Origin: Dillenia suffruticosa
Taxonomy: Eukaryota > Streptophyta > Magnoliopsida > Dilleniales > Dilleniaceae
DNA: 64,000 nt
Direction: 5' to 3'
Assembly (NCBI GenBank): GCA_033439265.1
Contig: JAVTVX010000031.1
Coordinates: forward strand, 667,501-731,500
A program made the translations under genes and the position numbers. The notes below the pieces were generated by a model that was not told where the DNA came from, made no database searches, and saw nothing but the letters and a program-made list of their open reading frames with translations. Below, piece by piece: positions 49,582-58,485 of this stretch (positions are counted from its first letter, which is position 1; every line of letters begins with the position of its first letter).

Positions 49582-51273
49582 TCATTCCTTGTAAAGGGGA
49601 TATATGGTATAAATGGTCTGAAGAATAGTAAGTGCAAACAGGAAAATTGCTGCAGTAAATGATAGACATGCCCAGGGGTTTGTAAAGTAGGTGTGCATCA
49701 GATATGCGCGCCATGTATGCAACTTCCGCTTGCAGTATTTGTTGATGTGTTTTTGCACTTTACCTAAGCTGCTGTTTGGTTCAATAGTCAGATCCTCAGA
49801 GATTGAATTGAATAGCCTGGCAACCGCTTCATTGCTTCCCATGGCATTTTGTATTATCTTGCTTTCATGCAGGAGGATAACATCCTTCTCACTGTTTATA
49901 ATATTATCCATGAAAAAAACATATGCAGCCACTTCACCGCCTGTCCCTTGTTGGTGGCCTTCCCCAACATGTAGTCGCTCTAGAGCTATTAGGTTCAACA
50001 ACTCTGACTCTGTAGTGTCATCGATAACCATCATGGGGAGCTTGAGAAGCCCCTTTTCAAATGTTATTTCATCAAGAACGCACTGCCTGGTTGACTCAAA
50101 TTTGATACCGGCCTCATAGAGCTCTATTGCGGAGGGTATGATCTCGACTGTGGAGGGTATGTTCTTGGTCCTTTGAGTCCGAGCTGCCTTGCCAGCGGTA
50201 TCTTCTGTTTTCCCGCTTGCTGCTGCTGGTTTTGGTTTTTGCAGCAGGCATTTTCTATATGCATCCAATATGTGCAAGAATTCTTCCTTTAGCTCTTCTG
50301 GTTTTGGCTTATCTGGTTTTCCTTTTCCCAGCAGCCATTTTCCACATGCTTCCAATATAAGTTCCTCAACCTACATGCACAGTTAAGCAGAGAAACTAAA
50401 ATGAATGTTGATGGGGAGAAACAAAGAAATGTACCATTTTGTGATAAATAAATAAATTTGTCATAATGCTTTAGTTGAGAGTTCTCCTTAGTATTAGCAA
50501 GATTATTTGGAAAGAATTTACTGATACATATCTACAGATCCAAATGAAAGTAGCTTCTTAGAATCAGATCCTTTTTTCTGGATGAAGTCAAAGGCGCCAA
50601 GGGTTTCCTCATATGTTTTTGTGCAACCTCTGCACAGTTGAATATATTTTATCTTTTGCATATTAAAAGTAAAATGGTCTACAGGAAATGTTACCTGCTT
50701 CTCAGGATTTCCAACTGCAAAAAGTTTTTTTAGGGCAAGCATCGGCAACTGGTTTTCCAGCATCAACATGTCACGTTTGATATATGGCATGACATGGAGC
50801 TGTCCATGGTTGCTGAAGATTGGGTCATCTTCAGGATAATCTTTCGGACTTTGAGTGAAAACATTCAAGATTTCTAGCATGAAGCAACCATCAAAGATCA
50901 TTAACTTCAAGAATTTGTCAGTATTGCTTACCCAGGGTTCATCGAGTGAATGGTAGGATTCTTGCAAGTCCTTCACGACTAACATTAGAGCATGCACAAG
51001 ATCCCTGGGAGATTTTTTGCATCGTCTAAGAAATTGGAGAAGGGCTTTGCTCTTGTGAGCCTCCAATTGCTGCAAATTTGGCTCTCCATGGTGGTAAGGA
51101 CCGAAGGAGACAGCACGTGGCACATAAGCTTTCTTGTTTAGCTCCTTAACATAGACCGGTACTTTGTATATGGATGGTCTCTTCCGGGTCTCCTCCATTG
51201 GCGTATTTTCCAAAGCCTGTTCAACACTTACGATCCATTCATCTTCTTCAATATTAACTACCATCTGATCCAT
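49582..51273 (-). CDS. DUF247 (UPF0481) family membrane protein, apparently intact, two exons
   Basis: A plant-specific family of proteins anchored by a C-terminal membrane segment; the molecular function of most members is unknown. The first exon starts at the ATG at 51273 (MDQMVVNIEE) and has VSFGPYHHG at residues 55-63, FLKLMIFDGCFMLEIL and DMLMLENQLPMLALKKL near residues 168-184. The second exon (about 50370-49582) has LKLPMMVIDDTTESELLNL, then a hydrophobic C-terminus (NPWACLSFTAAIFLFAL). The first frame stops at 50518-50520 and the second is open from 50370 with an acceptor TGCATGTAG^GTTGAG. The donor is unclear: CA^GTAAAT gives the wrong phase, while TCT^GTAGAT upstream keeps frame but is weak. 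Length (about 500 residues) suits the family. The copy at 18709 is broken. Confidence 0.8.
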
Positions 51274-51364
51274 TGGATCCCTGGCAGCTGAGCTAGTAGC
51301 AGCTCAATGAATTTCTTCTGTCCAACGAACAGCACTATAAAACCAAAAACACCAATATCCTTTT

Positions 51365-51372
51365 CTTTTATA
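51365..51372 (-). promoter_or_regulatory. Probable TATA box of the DUF247 gene
   Basis: TATAAAAG on the minus strand lies 92 bases upstream of the ATG at 51273, allowing a leader of about 60 bases. In the left arm the region from here to past the ATG is missing, which would silence that copy. Confidence 0.5.
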
Positions 51373-51373
51373 C

Positions 51374-51936
51374 TGTTCGAAGAAGTTCAAATCAATGTAC
51401 AATAGATGCTTTGCGTTGATTAAGGTTCAGTTGAGACATGAGATTGGAATTTGGAACTAATAGGTGACCAATTACTGTTGGTGGGCACTTATTGTTCCTT
51501 TCTTGTGCTACTTAAAGCCTTTCCCAAAGGCCGAGTTTCTTCTTTTTTACAGCTTTACTCTAACTACTGACCCAATAGAAATAAGCTTGTTCTCCAAATC
51601 TTCCCAACGTGATTCTCATGACAAGATTTTTCTGGTCTCCTTTTTCTCATTCCTTCGCATGCCGTGCCACCCAAGACTCACTAATGACAATGACCACACA
51701 TGACAAGGATCAGAGAACTGCTGAAGCCAAGAATCTCCTCTCCAGACATTTTTTGACACAATCACATACATTTTTATGCTTAGAAGCTAACTTCCATGGG
51801 TAAAGGAGCAAGGAGCTGAGAACAAGCTCACAGAAACCTAACCCATGAGTACACCCAAGATGCCATGAGAATGGCTACCCAAAATCCTAGCAAACTACAT
51901 AGATACATGACCAAGAAAAGCATCTAAATTGGATTA
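51374..51936. other. Upstream flank of the DUF247 gene
   Basis: Non-coding. Matches 15237-15660 in reverse orientation up to about 51815. No second gene is visible before the LTR edge at 51937. Confidence 0.45.
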
Positions 51937-54028
51937 TGTACCGTCAAGCCCCGACTCTCGGATCAAGTATGTGACAACCGTCACGTCACCCTGGCATACG
52001 GGCAAACCCTACCCGTGTACCAAGATAACATGACATAAGGCATTCATCGATATCTATCATGTTTTCAAAATAACACAACAATATCCAAATGACTCACTCA
52101 ATCCATCCCTGTCTCAAAAGCATACATATAGTCAACCCAATCATTTCAAAATCTAATTAAATTTCATAATTTCAAAAAAAAATCTAATAATATAAAATAT
52201 AAAAGATTCAAATACAGTTTAAAATTTAAAAATCTAAATGGGGTGACAATGTGGAGTTTTAATTACAATTAAAAAAAATACCCTCCCTATGATTCCAACT
52301 AATCTTCTCAAAAAAATCTCATCCAAAGCAAGAACTAGTACTGGTAGTAGGAATCTCCACAAAATTAGCATTCGACAATAATTCGGCAGTAGGGTTAGCT
52401 AATACTCTAAATTCAAGATTCTTTTGAAAAATGAAAGTAAAATGAGTTTAAAAATATATAATGAATGGAGTGTAATAATATAATTGTGACAATAAATGAG
52501 AGATGAGTGTGAGAATGTCAAATCATAAAATTTAAACAATTTACCTCCTGAGGGGGTGTAAATGAGTAGATTGCGGGTTCGACACCAAGGCCCTGCAGGG
52601 ATGCGAAGAGTCGAATGGCCGGCCTACAGAGACAATACCTTGAGTGAAGGTACCCGCCCGAGGGGGGTAACCTCTCACAAATATAGTTTAAAAAATCATT
52701 ATAATTAAAAAAAATACACCCATAATTTTCATGTTTTCCAAAGATCATCAAGTCTCCCTAAATAAACCACTTCTATCCAAAATTTGACCGAATCTAGGTG
52801 GAAACCCACCAAGGGGTTTTCAGTTCATTTTATTCACAACATTATCTCTCCCTTCCTTGGCGTTCACTCGTACCTCACCGATGGTGCAACCTGATAGTAT
52901 GATGGGGGCATAGGAGGCCACGCCTACTATCCCTTGCCAATAACTCCTAACCACGGCATCCCATCGGATCACTCCGTGGAGGAAATGACTATAGTCGTTT
53001 AGTATACATGTACCAACATTTCACAAACATTCCAATTTTATTCAATGTGCCATCATTTTATCAAAAAGTTACCAACCAATTTCATAATATTTATAAATAA
53101 AATAACAATATATGGCACATACTCATTCATAAATCCAATGGATGCATATATATTTCAAATTCTCATTTTGGGACATCTCACAATTACAAATATGATACAA
53201 AATCATTTAAAACTATTTATAAAAGAATTTTGAAATCATTTTTCTCATTTAAAGGCACAATAGTCCATCTACTTATCTCTTGGGATGATAATCACTCATA
53301 AATTTCAAACCAAACAAAATCCAACCTCTTTCTTGATTCCGAATGTCTTAACCTAAGACAGTAGTCACAAATTAATCATTAAATCATATAGCAACTCTAG
53401 AGTAAATTGGTTTTTCTCAATATATCACAATTTCTAACTTTCTAAATACAACATATCATAGCAAAATCACCGTATCTTGATCTATATTTCTCGGATCGTG
53501 AAAATTCTAATTTTTACTTAAAGATTAAACATTAAACTACAATTTTTATTTTTATGTCCCAAACCCATTCAATTCATATAAAAATATCCAAGTCTATGAA
53601 TATTATAATCCAAAATTCATGATTCACATTTGCGCAGCCACAAATTTTTTTTTTCATAATTTTCACTACATGTATTAGATTTGAGTAATTCAAATCTCAA
53701 ATTAAAGATCAATTTTCATGTTCAAAGTCTAGTCTAATTCAACCTAGAAAGCCTCTCAAAGTCAAAGAAAACACGTAGCTGAAACAAAGCAGAACATGGT
53801 ATTTTTCTGCACCACTCATTTTTTTGAAAAATCATAAAAAATTTAATTAGCATCCAAATGCTTCGAATTATATGTAATTTTCAAGGGATGGAAGTCTAGT
53901 TTCATGAGAAGAAAATCTTAGTTAATTTTCCTTTACGTAGAGGAAGTTATGATGGAAAAATCACAACATACTTGAACTGTCTATTATACAAAAAAATCAA
54001 AGGTTTTAACTTAATCTAACATTCTACC
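51937..54028 (-). repeat. Family-C LTR, interrupted at its right side by the young Tekay element
   Basis: Begins TGTACCGTCAAGCCCCGACTC, a mutated version of the family-C start at 43315, and runs to the insertion point at 54028. The rest of this LTR should lie beyond 64429, outside the window. It carries a SINE-like insertion (52545-52690). The GAGTATC hairpin is not recognisable here. Whether this is a solo LTR or part of an element cannot be seen. Confidence 0.65.
52545..52690 (+). mobile_element. Possible tRNA-derived SINE in the family-C LTR
   Basis: About 145 GC-richer bases absent from the aligned position of the LTR at 43315 (near 44070). It contains GCGGGTTCGACACC, which fits a polymerase III box B (GGTTCGANNCC), followed by a GC-rich body and an A-rich tail (52698-52710). 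Box A is not convincing. It could also be a degraded tRNA fragment. Confidence 0.4.
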
Positions 54029-54041
54029 TGTAACACTGCAC

Positions 54042-54072
<31 letters not shown>

Positions 54073-54803
54073 AAAATTAGGGCTTAAAGCCCTAATTCTT
54101 TTTTTTATTTATTTTCTCTCTCTCTCTCTCTCCCTCTCTCCCTCTTTCCCTCTTTCTCCCTTTCTCTTCTCCGCCGCGGCCCCTCTCCCGCCACCGCACG
54201 CCGCCCACTGCGCCACCTTTCTCCCGCGATCCCCGCCGCTGCAGCGCCTCCCGTGAGCAGCCCCTCTCCTCCGCGCAGCGCGATCTCCTACGAGCTGCGC
54301 TAGCCCAGCCGAGTGCGCGACTGTCCGAGCGCTCCACTGCGCGAGCCCACGCCTGCTCGGGAGCTCACTTGCGCACCGCGATCTCCTGCGAACGCTGCCA
54401 CCTCGAGCCATCGCGAGCCTTGTGCGCGATCTCCCGTGAGCCAGCACGAGCTAGCGCACGAGCCAGCGCGCGACCCAGCTCGCGTCCCAGCACGAGCCAG
54501 CGCGCGACCCAGCGCGAGCCAGCGCGCGACCCAGCGCGAGCCAGCGCGCGACCCAGCTCGTGACCTAGAGCGAGCCCTAGCCCGTGAGCGGGCCAGCCCA
54601 CCAGCGGCCCAAGGCCCAGTCCAGCCGCGGCCCACTGCATCCCGCGAAGCCCGCTGCGACCAGCAAGCCGGGCTGAGAGCCCGTGAGCCACCAGCGGGCC
54701 AGCCCGCTAGCAGCCAGCCCACCGGCCCGCGAGCCCGTGACGGCCCGCGAGCCCGCGACCGGCTTTCCCCTGTGAGAGCTCACCTGCATCTTCTGTACTG
54801 CAG

Positions 54804-54890
54804 GTAACGACTGTATTGATTGAAGTTCTATGGTTTGCTGGTAGAAATTTAGTGGTTTCTAATACATCTGAAGTTTGGGAAATATTACAG
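54804..54890 (+). other. Putative leader intron I
   Basis: Donor CTGCAG^GTAACG at 54804 and acceptor AATATTACAG ending 54890, 87 AT-rich bases directly after the GC-rich block. Element 1 has ..GTAG^GTAAATG and ..ACATTACAG^GTTTTAGAC at the same place, and the family-B LTR has CGCAG^GTAAATG and TTTTGATAG (46574-46641). Confidence 0.5.
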
Positions 54891-54948
54891 GTTTTAAACC
54901 AACCCGACGGGCGAACGACAACTAGGTCTGAAACCCGAGGAACCTTAG

Positions 54949-55024
54949 GTGAGAGATGAATAAATTTTATTGATAGAATCCCTTATTAGGGTTTTAATCG
55001 TTATAAATTTGACGATTTGATTAG
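54949..55024 (+). other. Putative leader intron II
   Basis: Donor CCTTAG^GTGAGA at 54949 and acceptor GATTTGATTAG ending 55024, 76 bases, AT-rich. Donors CCCTAG^GTGAG are shared by element 1 and by LTR families B and C; acceptors GATTTAG or GATTAG are shared by element 1 and family B. Confidence 0.5.
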
Positions 55025-55084
55025 GTTTGTCTTTTGGAGAGTCGTTGAAAAAAAAATAGGGAGTGACCACCCTCCCTAGATAAG

Positions 55085-56050
55085 GTGAGTGGGACTCTAA
55101 TCTCTTGCATAAAATAGTAAAACGTATTTTCTGTCGCATTTTCGATAAAACATGCTTTGATATGCATTCGTTGACGTGTGATATTAAATTTGGAAATCTG
55201 TTTTGTGATTTTTGGAGTGTCTTGAATTATATTTGCAATGACTATGCATCCATGGTTTGAGATGAATCAATAGTTGTGCCATTTTTTTGAAAATGTATAA
55301 ATTTCATTTTATACCAATGTAGTGATATGCTGTTTTGAAATGAATTTGATGAGACGTATTGGCACGCAAAATTTAAAAATGTTTTTGATGAACTATGTGG
55401 GTTGGATGCCTACTAGTTGTGCGATGATGTGATGATACTCGTGGGACGTTGTGCCCGGGGACGTTGTGCCCTTGTGATACTATGGGACGTTGTGCCCTTG
55501 TGATATTATGATATTCCGTAGCTACGAAGGGCGTTTGTAGAGGCACGGGTTGCCCGGATACGCTTCTGCAGGAGGTATCCGCAAACGTCATTTATTCTAA
55601 AGGCTATAGGCGCGGCCGGTTGAACCCACGTAGGGGGAGGACGTGTGTGACGCCACCGTCTAGCACCGGACGGGGTCCTATACACGTTGATGAGTTGGCC
55701 CCAGCGAGCTCATGGCCAACGTCGGGGTAGAGAGCGTTTCAAAGTCTATGCATAATAAAACCCCCGACGCGCCTGTCCTTGGTCACGGTTGACCTTTGCC
55801 AGGACTATTTTTGGCTCGCTCTGACATTACTTGATTTTAAATGGATGCATACATGCTTGCTATCGTGTGTTTGATTAAATGATTTCAAAATGATAAATAT
55901 ATCATGTTTTGCTGCGAAGTGTAAATTGTTGTTTCGAATGATATTATTTGACACTCCAATTGTTCACCTATGCTATTTATGCTTGATATTACCCCCCTCA
56001 CTCACTGAGTATCTTCCCATGATACTCACCCCTCTATTTTCTCTCCTCAG
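55085..56050 (+). other. Putative leader intron III
   Basis: Donor AGATAAG^GTGAGTGG at 55085 is close to the ideal plant donor; acceptor TTTTCTCTCCTCAG ends 56050 after a strong pyrimidine tract. The preceding exon-like segment is 60 bases and contains GGGAGTGACCACCCTCCC. The 966 bases removed include the short repeat array and the GAGTATC hairpin, whose right arm overlaps a possible branch point (ACTCAC) about 24 bases before the acceptor. Confidence 0.5.
56007..56027 (+). promoter_or_regulatory. Conserved hairpin near the intron III acceptor
   Basis: GAGTATC, seven-base loop, GATACTC. Equivalent hairpins occur in every well-preserved LTR here: 5223-5243, 13016-13036, 16276-16297, 43978-43995, 47933-47954 and 63854-63874, always next to CACTCACTGA and just upstream of a CT-rich acceptor. 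Confidence 0.7.
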
Positions 56051-56109
56051 ACAGGTTTATTGTGATAGAGCGGTGTTACAGGCTCTAGTGCGGATTTATT
56101 GTTCTGACG

Positions 56110-56870
56110 GTGAGATTTACTTCTAATTTAGTTTCGACCCTGCGAGGTCTTGACATTGAGGTCCGTAGTTGGCCATGTACTTATTTTGGGATGACTGTAT
56201 AGTTTAACTCTCATATTTCATTTGCATTGAGGCGATTGTACGTACTTGAACGTTACTTGGGAAATGTGATATATATTGTATAAACTTAGGTCCGCTCGAT
56301 ATAGCGGCTGCTCATGCTCTAGTTGGGCATGACAGTAGAGGTCTGTGGCTAGGTTTGTTTATAGCCTTGCGTTGTTCTGAATGTTGGCTGTGGTGTTTGT
56401 TGATTTTGGAGAGGCCGGGATGGCCATTTGTGTATTGTACAGGATGATTTGGATTATACAGGTATAATTGTACATGGGAAACCTCCGATTTATGGGGAGG
56501 TTCTGCCCAATTTTCTGTAAAAATACAGCCGGCATTCAGGGGCAACGGGCGGCTGTTCACGATCCCGGTTTGGGGCGTGACAGTTCTATTGGTATCAGAG
56601 CGTCTAGGTTTGAGAAAAGATCAAAGTTTTCCCAAGTATACGCAAAGTTCTCAATGCATTAGAGAGTTTCATACAGCCATTTAAAGTCCCGTACTTGGCC
56701 ATAGGCATATAAGTTCGCCTATTTTATGGAGTTGGATACATAACGCATCTAACTCATTACTTTGCATTCGCATGTTTTAAATCATAGTTCATTTATTTTT
56801 AGGGGGTTAGTTACGGAGTAACTAACCCTAATTCTTGATTTCTATCCGTTGACAATGTATTTTTTCGCAG
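56110..56870 (+). other. Putative intron IV from LTR end to gag start
   Basis: Donor TCTGACG^GTGAGA at 56110 (also in element 1 at 12933) and acceptor TTTTTTCGCAG ending 56870, five bases before the gag ATG. The acceptor position is conserved in element 1 and in the family-C element at 3481. Splicing here would remove the primer site, so the product could be translated but not reverse transcribed. Confidence 0.45.
56590..56601 (+). other. Primer binding site of element 3
   Basis: TGGTATCAGAGC, initiator tRNA-Met type, seven bases after the LTR end. Confidence 0.9.
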
Positions 56871-56874
56871 AATT

Positions 56875-58316
56875 ATGCCACCTAGACGTGGTAGGAGAGG
56901 TGCTAGATTCGCCTCACTTGAGGGTCTTACAGTGCCTGATACACCTAGGGCACCTGAGGCACCACGAGTACCAGAGGTTGCTTCCTCTACTCGAGCACGC
57001 TCACCAGCGCCACCCCCAGCACCTCCACCGGCTGCTACAGCCGAGATTCCTCCACCACCACTCGATGCCTTGAGACAATGGCAGGAGTGGTGCAGTAGAT
57101 ATGGGGCGCAGATGCCACCACCTTCACTACAGACTCCAGCGACCGCACCTGCGGCCGTACCTGCTCCTTCGGCACCGATTCTTCCTTCGGTGGCCGGCCC
57201 TTCCGTGTCTACCCCGACCGACGAGACGTCGGCTACTTTGAGGCGCATCCATGAGCTCACTCAGTTAGTGAAAGAGTCACGGCAGCTCGGATGCACAGAT
57301 TTTCGGGATCCAGTGATACAGTAGCGGCGAAACACTGGATCAACAGGATTCGTAGGATCCTTACGGATTTGGGGTTGTCAGAGGAGCTCAGATTGAGAGT
57401 TGCTGAGAGACTCCTCGACGGAGATGCCCTCTCGTGGTGGGAGGCTATCTGTGACAGTGCCACACAGACCCTGCGGTGGGAGGACTTTTTACGAGAGTTC
57501 GACCGCAGGTACTTTACCCCGTTCCAGCAGGACCGGATGAGGACGGAGTTCCTGCACTTACGTCAGGGGACGAGGTCAGTTTCAGAGTACGAGGCCGAGC
57601 TTAGACGACTAGCGGCCTTTGTCCCCGATATGGCTACACCGGTTCAGTTGAGGTTCAAGTTTGAAGATGGCCTCCAATTGAGCATCAGGAAATATATGAC
57701 GGTGACTCCCTCTTTTACACTATCAGAGGTGATTGATTCAGCGTATCGGGCGGAGGAGATCGTCCGAGCGGAGGCGAGACAGAGGGAGAGTCACCAGAAG
57801 AGGAAGACTGGGTCACAGAGTGGACAGTCTTCGAAGAGGGGTAGAGGTTCTGGATATCCCGGAGGTTTTTCTAGCTTCAGACCAGCAGCACCGGGACAGG
57901 GACCTCGACCACAGGGCTTTGGGGCACCAGCCCCTAGTGTCTCTACACAGTCTACTACACAGAGACCGCCCTTCTGCCGTAGATGCAACTGTCACCATGC
58001 CTTTGGGGCATGTAGAGCACCAGTTACTTGCTTCCAGTGTGGGAAGCAAGGGCACGTTAGGAGTGTTTGTCCCGATTTAGGTCGGGGAGGATCGACTTTA
58101 CAGAGTCGTACTGGTACGTCTGGTACAGGCCAGCAGGGGGCACCTGCGCACTCAGCTCTTACCTCTCCCCGGACTGCAGCCGGGAGTAACACAGTGCCAG
58201 GATCGTCGCGACAGCAGCCTAGGGCCCAGGCTCGTGTGTTTGCGATGACACAGGAGGACGCACAGGCAAACCCTGATGTTATTATGGGTAATCCTCCTGC
58301 AGACCCCTCAGTGTAG
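56875..58316 (+). pseudogene. gag: Gag of element 3, frameshifted once
   Basis: The structural polyprotein that forms the particle. The first frame (56875-57324) is Pro/Ala-rich after MPPRRGRRG. The second frame (open through 57291-58316) holds the capsid-like domain (AAKHWINRI, LSWWEAI, FDRRYFTPFQQ, LRQGTRSVSEYEAEL) and the nucleocapsid knuckle CFQCGKQGH...C at residues 247-260 of that frame, with a second Cys/His cluster (CRRCNCHHAFGAC) just before. Compared with element 1, one base is missing at about 57298-57305, so the first frame ends in an unrelated tail and stop. No canonical slippery heptamer is present. The last codons (NPPADPSV) are read only if the following intron is retained. 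Confidence 0.9.
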
Positions 58317-58480
58317 TACTTTTGTGTACTTTCTGTATGAGCTTATTGTATATCATGATGTCGATGTACAGTTTTGACTAGTTAAAGCTTTAGAAGCTCA
58401 ACTAGTTTGATATATATATATATATTCGTTTACTTTTTCTTCGCATTTTAAATGCCGTTGATCTTCTTTCTTACTTTTAG
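58288..58480 (+). other. Putative intron between gag and pol of element 3
   Basis: Donor ATGG^GTAATCC at 58288 and acceptor TTTCTTACTTTTAG ending 58480 enclose 193 AT-rich bases with a (TA)n stretch. Joining puts the G at 58287 with GT at 58481-58482 to make one Gly codon and continues in frame into the pol ATG at 58486. The unspliced RNA stops at 58314-58316, giving Gag alone. The same arrangement exists in element 1. Confidence 0.65.
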
Positions 58481-58485
58481 GTACC

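Larger units (their letters stand above)
42180..51815 (-). repeat. Right arm of the large inverted duplication
   Basis: Counterpart of 15237-22060 in reverse orientation, with LINE relic, flank and DUF247 gene in the same relative order. It is longer because of the LTRs at 43315-49102. A run of 13 G at 43201-43213 corresponds to a CCCCACCCCC stretch near 20860. Confidence 0.8.
54029..56582 (+). repeat. 5' LTR of element 3 (family A)
   Basis: 2554 bases, TGTAACACTGCAC to GGGCGTGACA. In order: poly-A run; dyad AATTAGGGCTT/AAGCCCTAATT (54075-54097); CT tract (54114-54165); GC-rich block with a 22-base minisatellite of GCGCGAGCCAGCGCGCGACC type (about 54450-54560); four donor or acceptor pairs (listed separately); a short repeat of GGGACGTTGTGCCC (55440-55500); and hairpin GAGTATC/GATACTC (56007-56027). 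If transcription starts at the CT tract, U3 is under 100 bases. Confidence 0.95.

Noticed and set aside
49582-51273. DUF247 pair as a self-incompatibility locus
   Set aside because: DUF247 genes act in grass self-incompatibility, but the family is large in all plants. Nothing here (partner gene, polymorphism) supports that role.
52560-52610. Functional tRNA gene at the box B motif
   Set aside because: No cloverleaf could be drawn with acceptor and anticodon stems, and box A is poor.
54313-54807. 164-codon open frame in the GC-rich block of the LTR, and similar long frames at 17694-18590, 45674-46502, 6639-7136, 13798-14442
   Set aside because: They arise in several frames and on both strands at once, consist of Ala/Arg/Ser/Pro simple repeats, and are not conserved between LTR copies. 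Extreme GC content and few stop codons explain them.
57295-57324. Programmed ribosomal frameshift within gag of element 3
   Set aside because: No X-XXY-YYZ heptamer fits, and element 1 has a continuous frame at the same place. A one-base deletion explains it.
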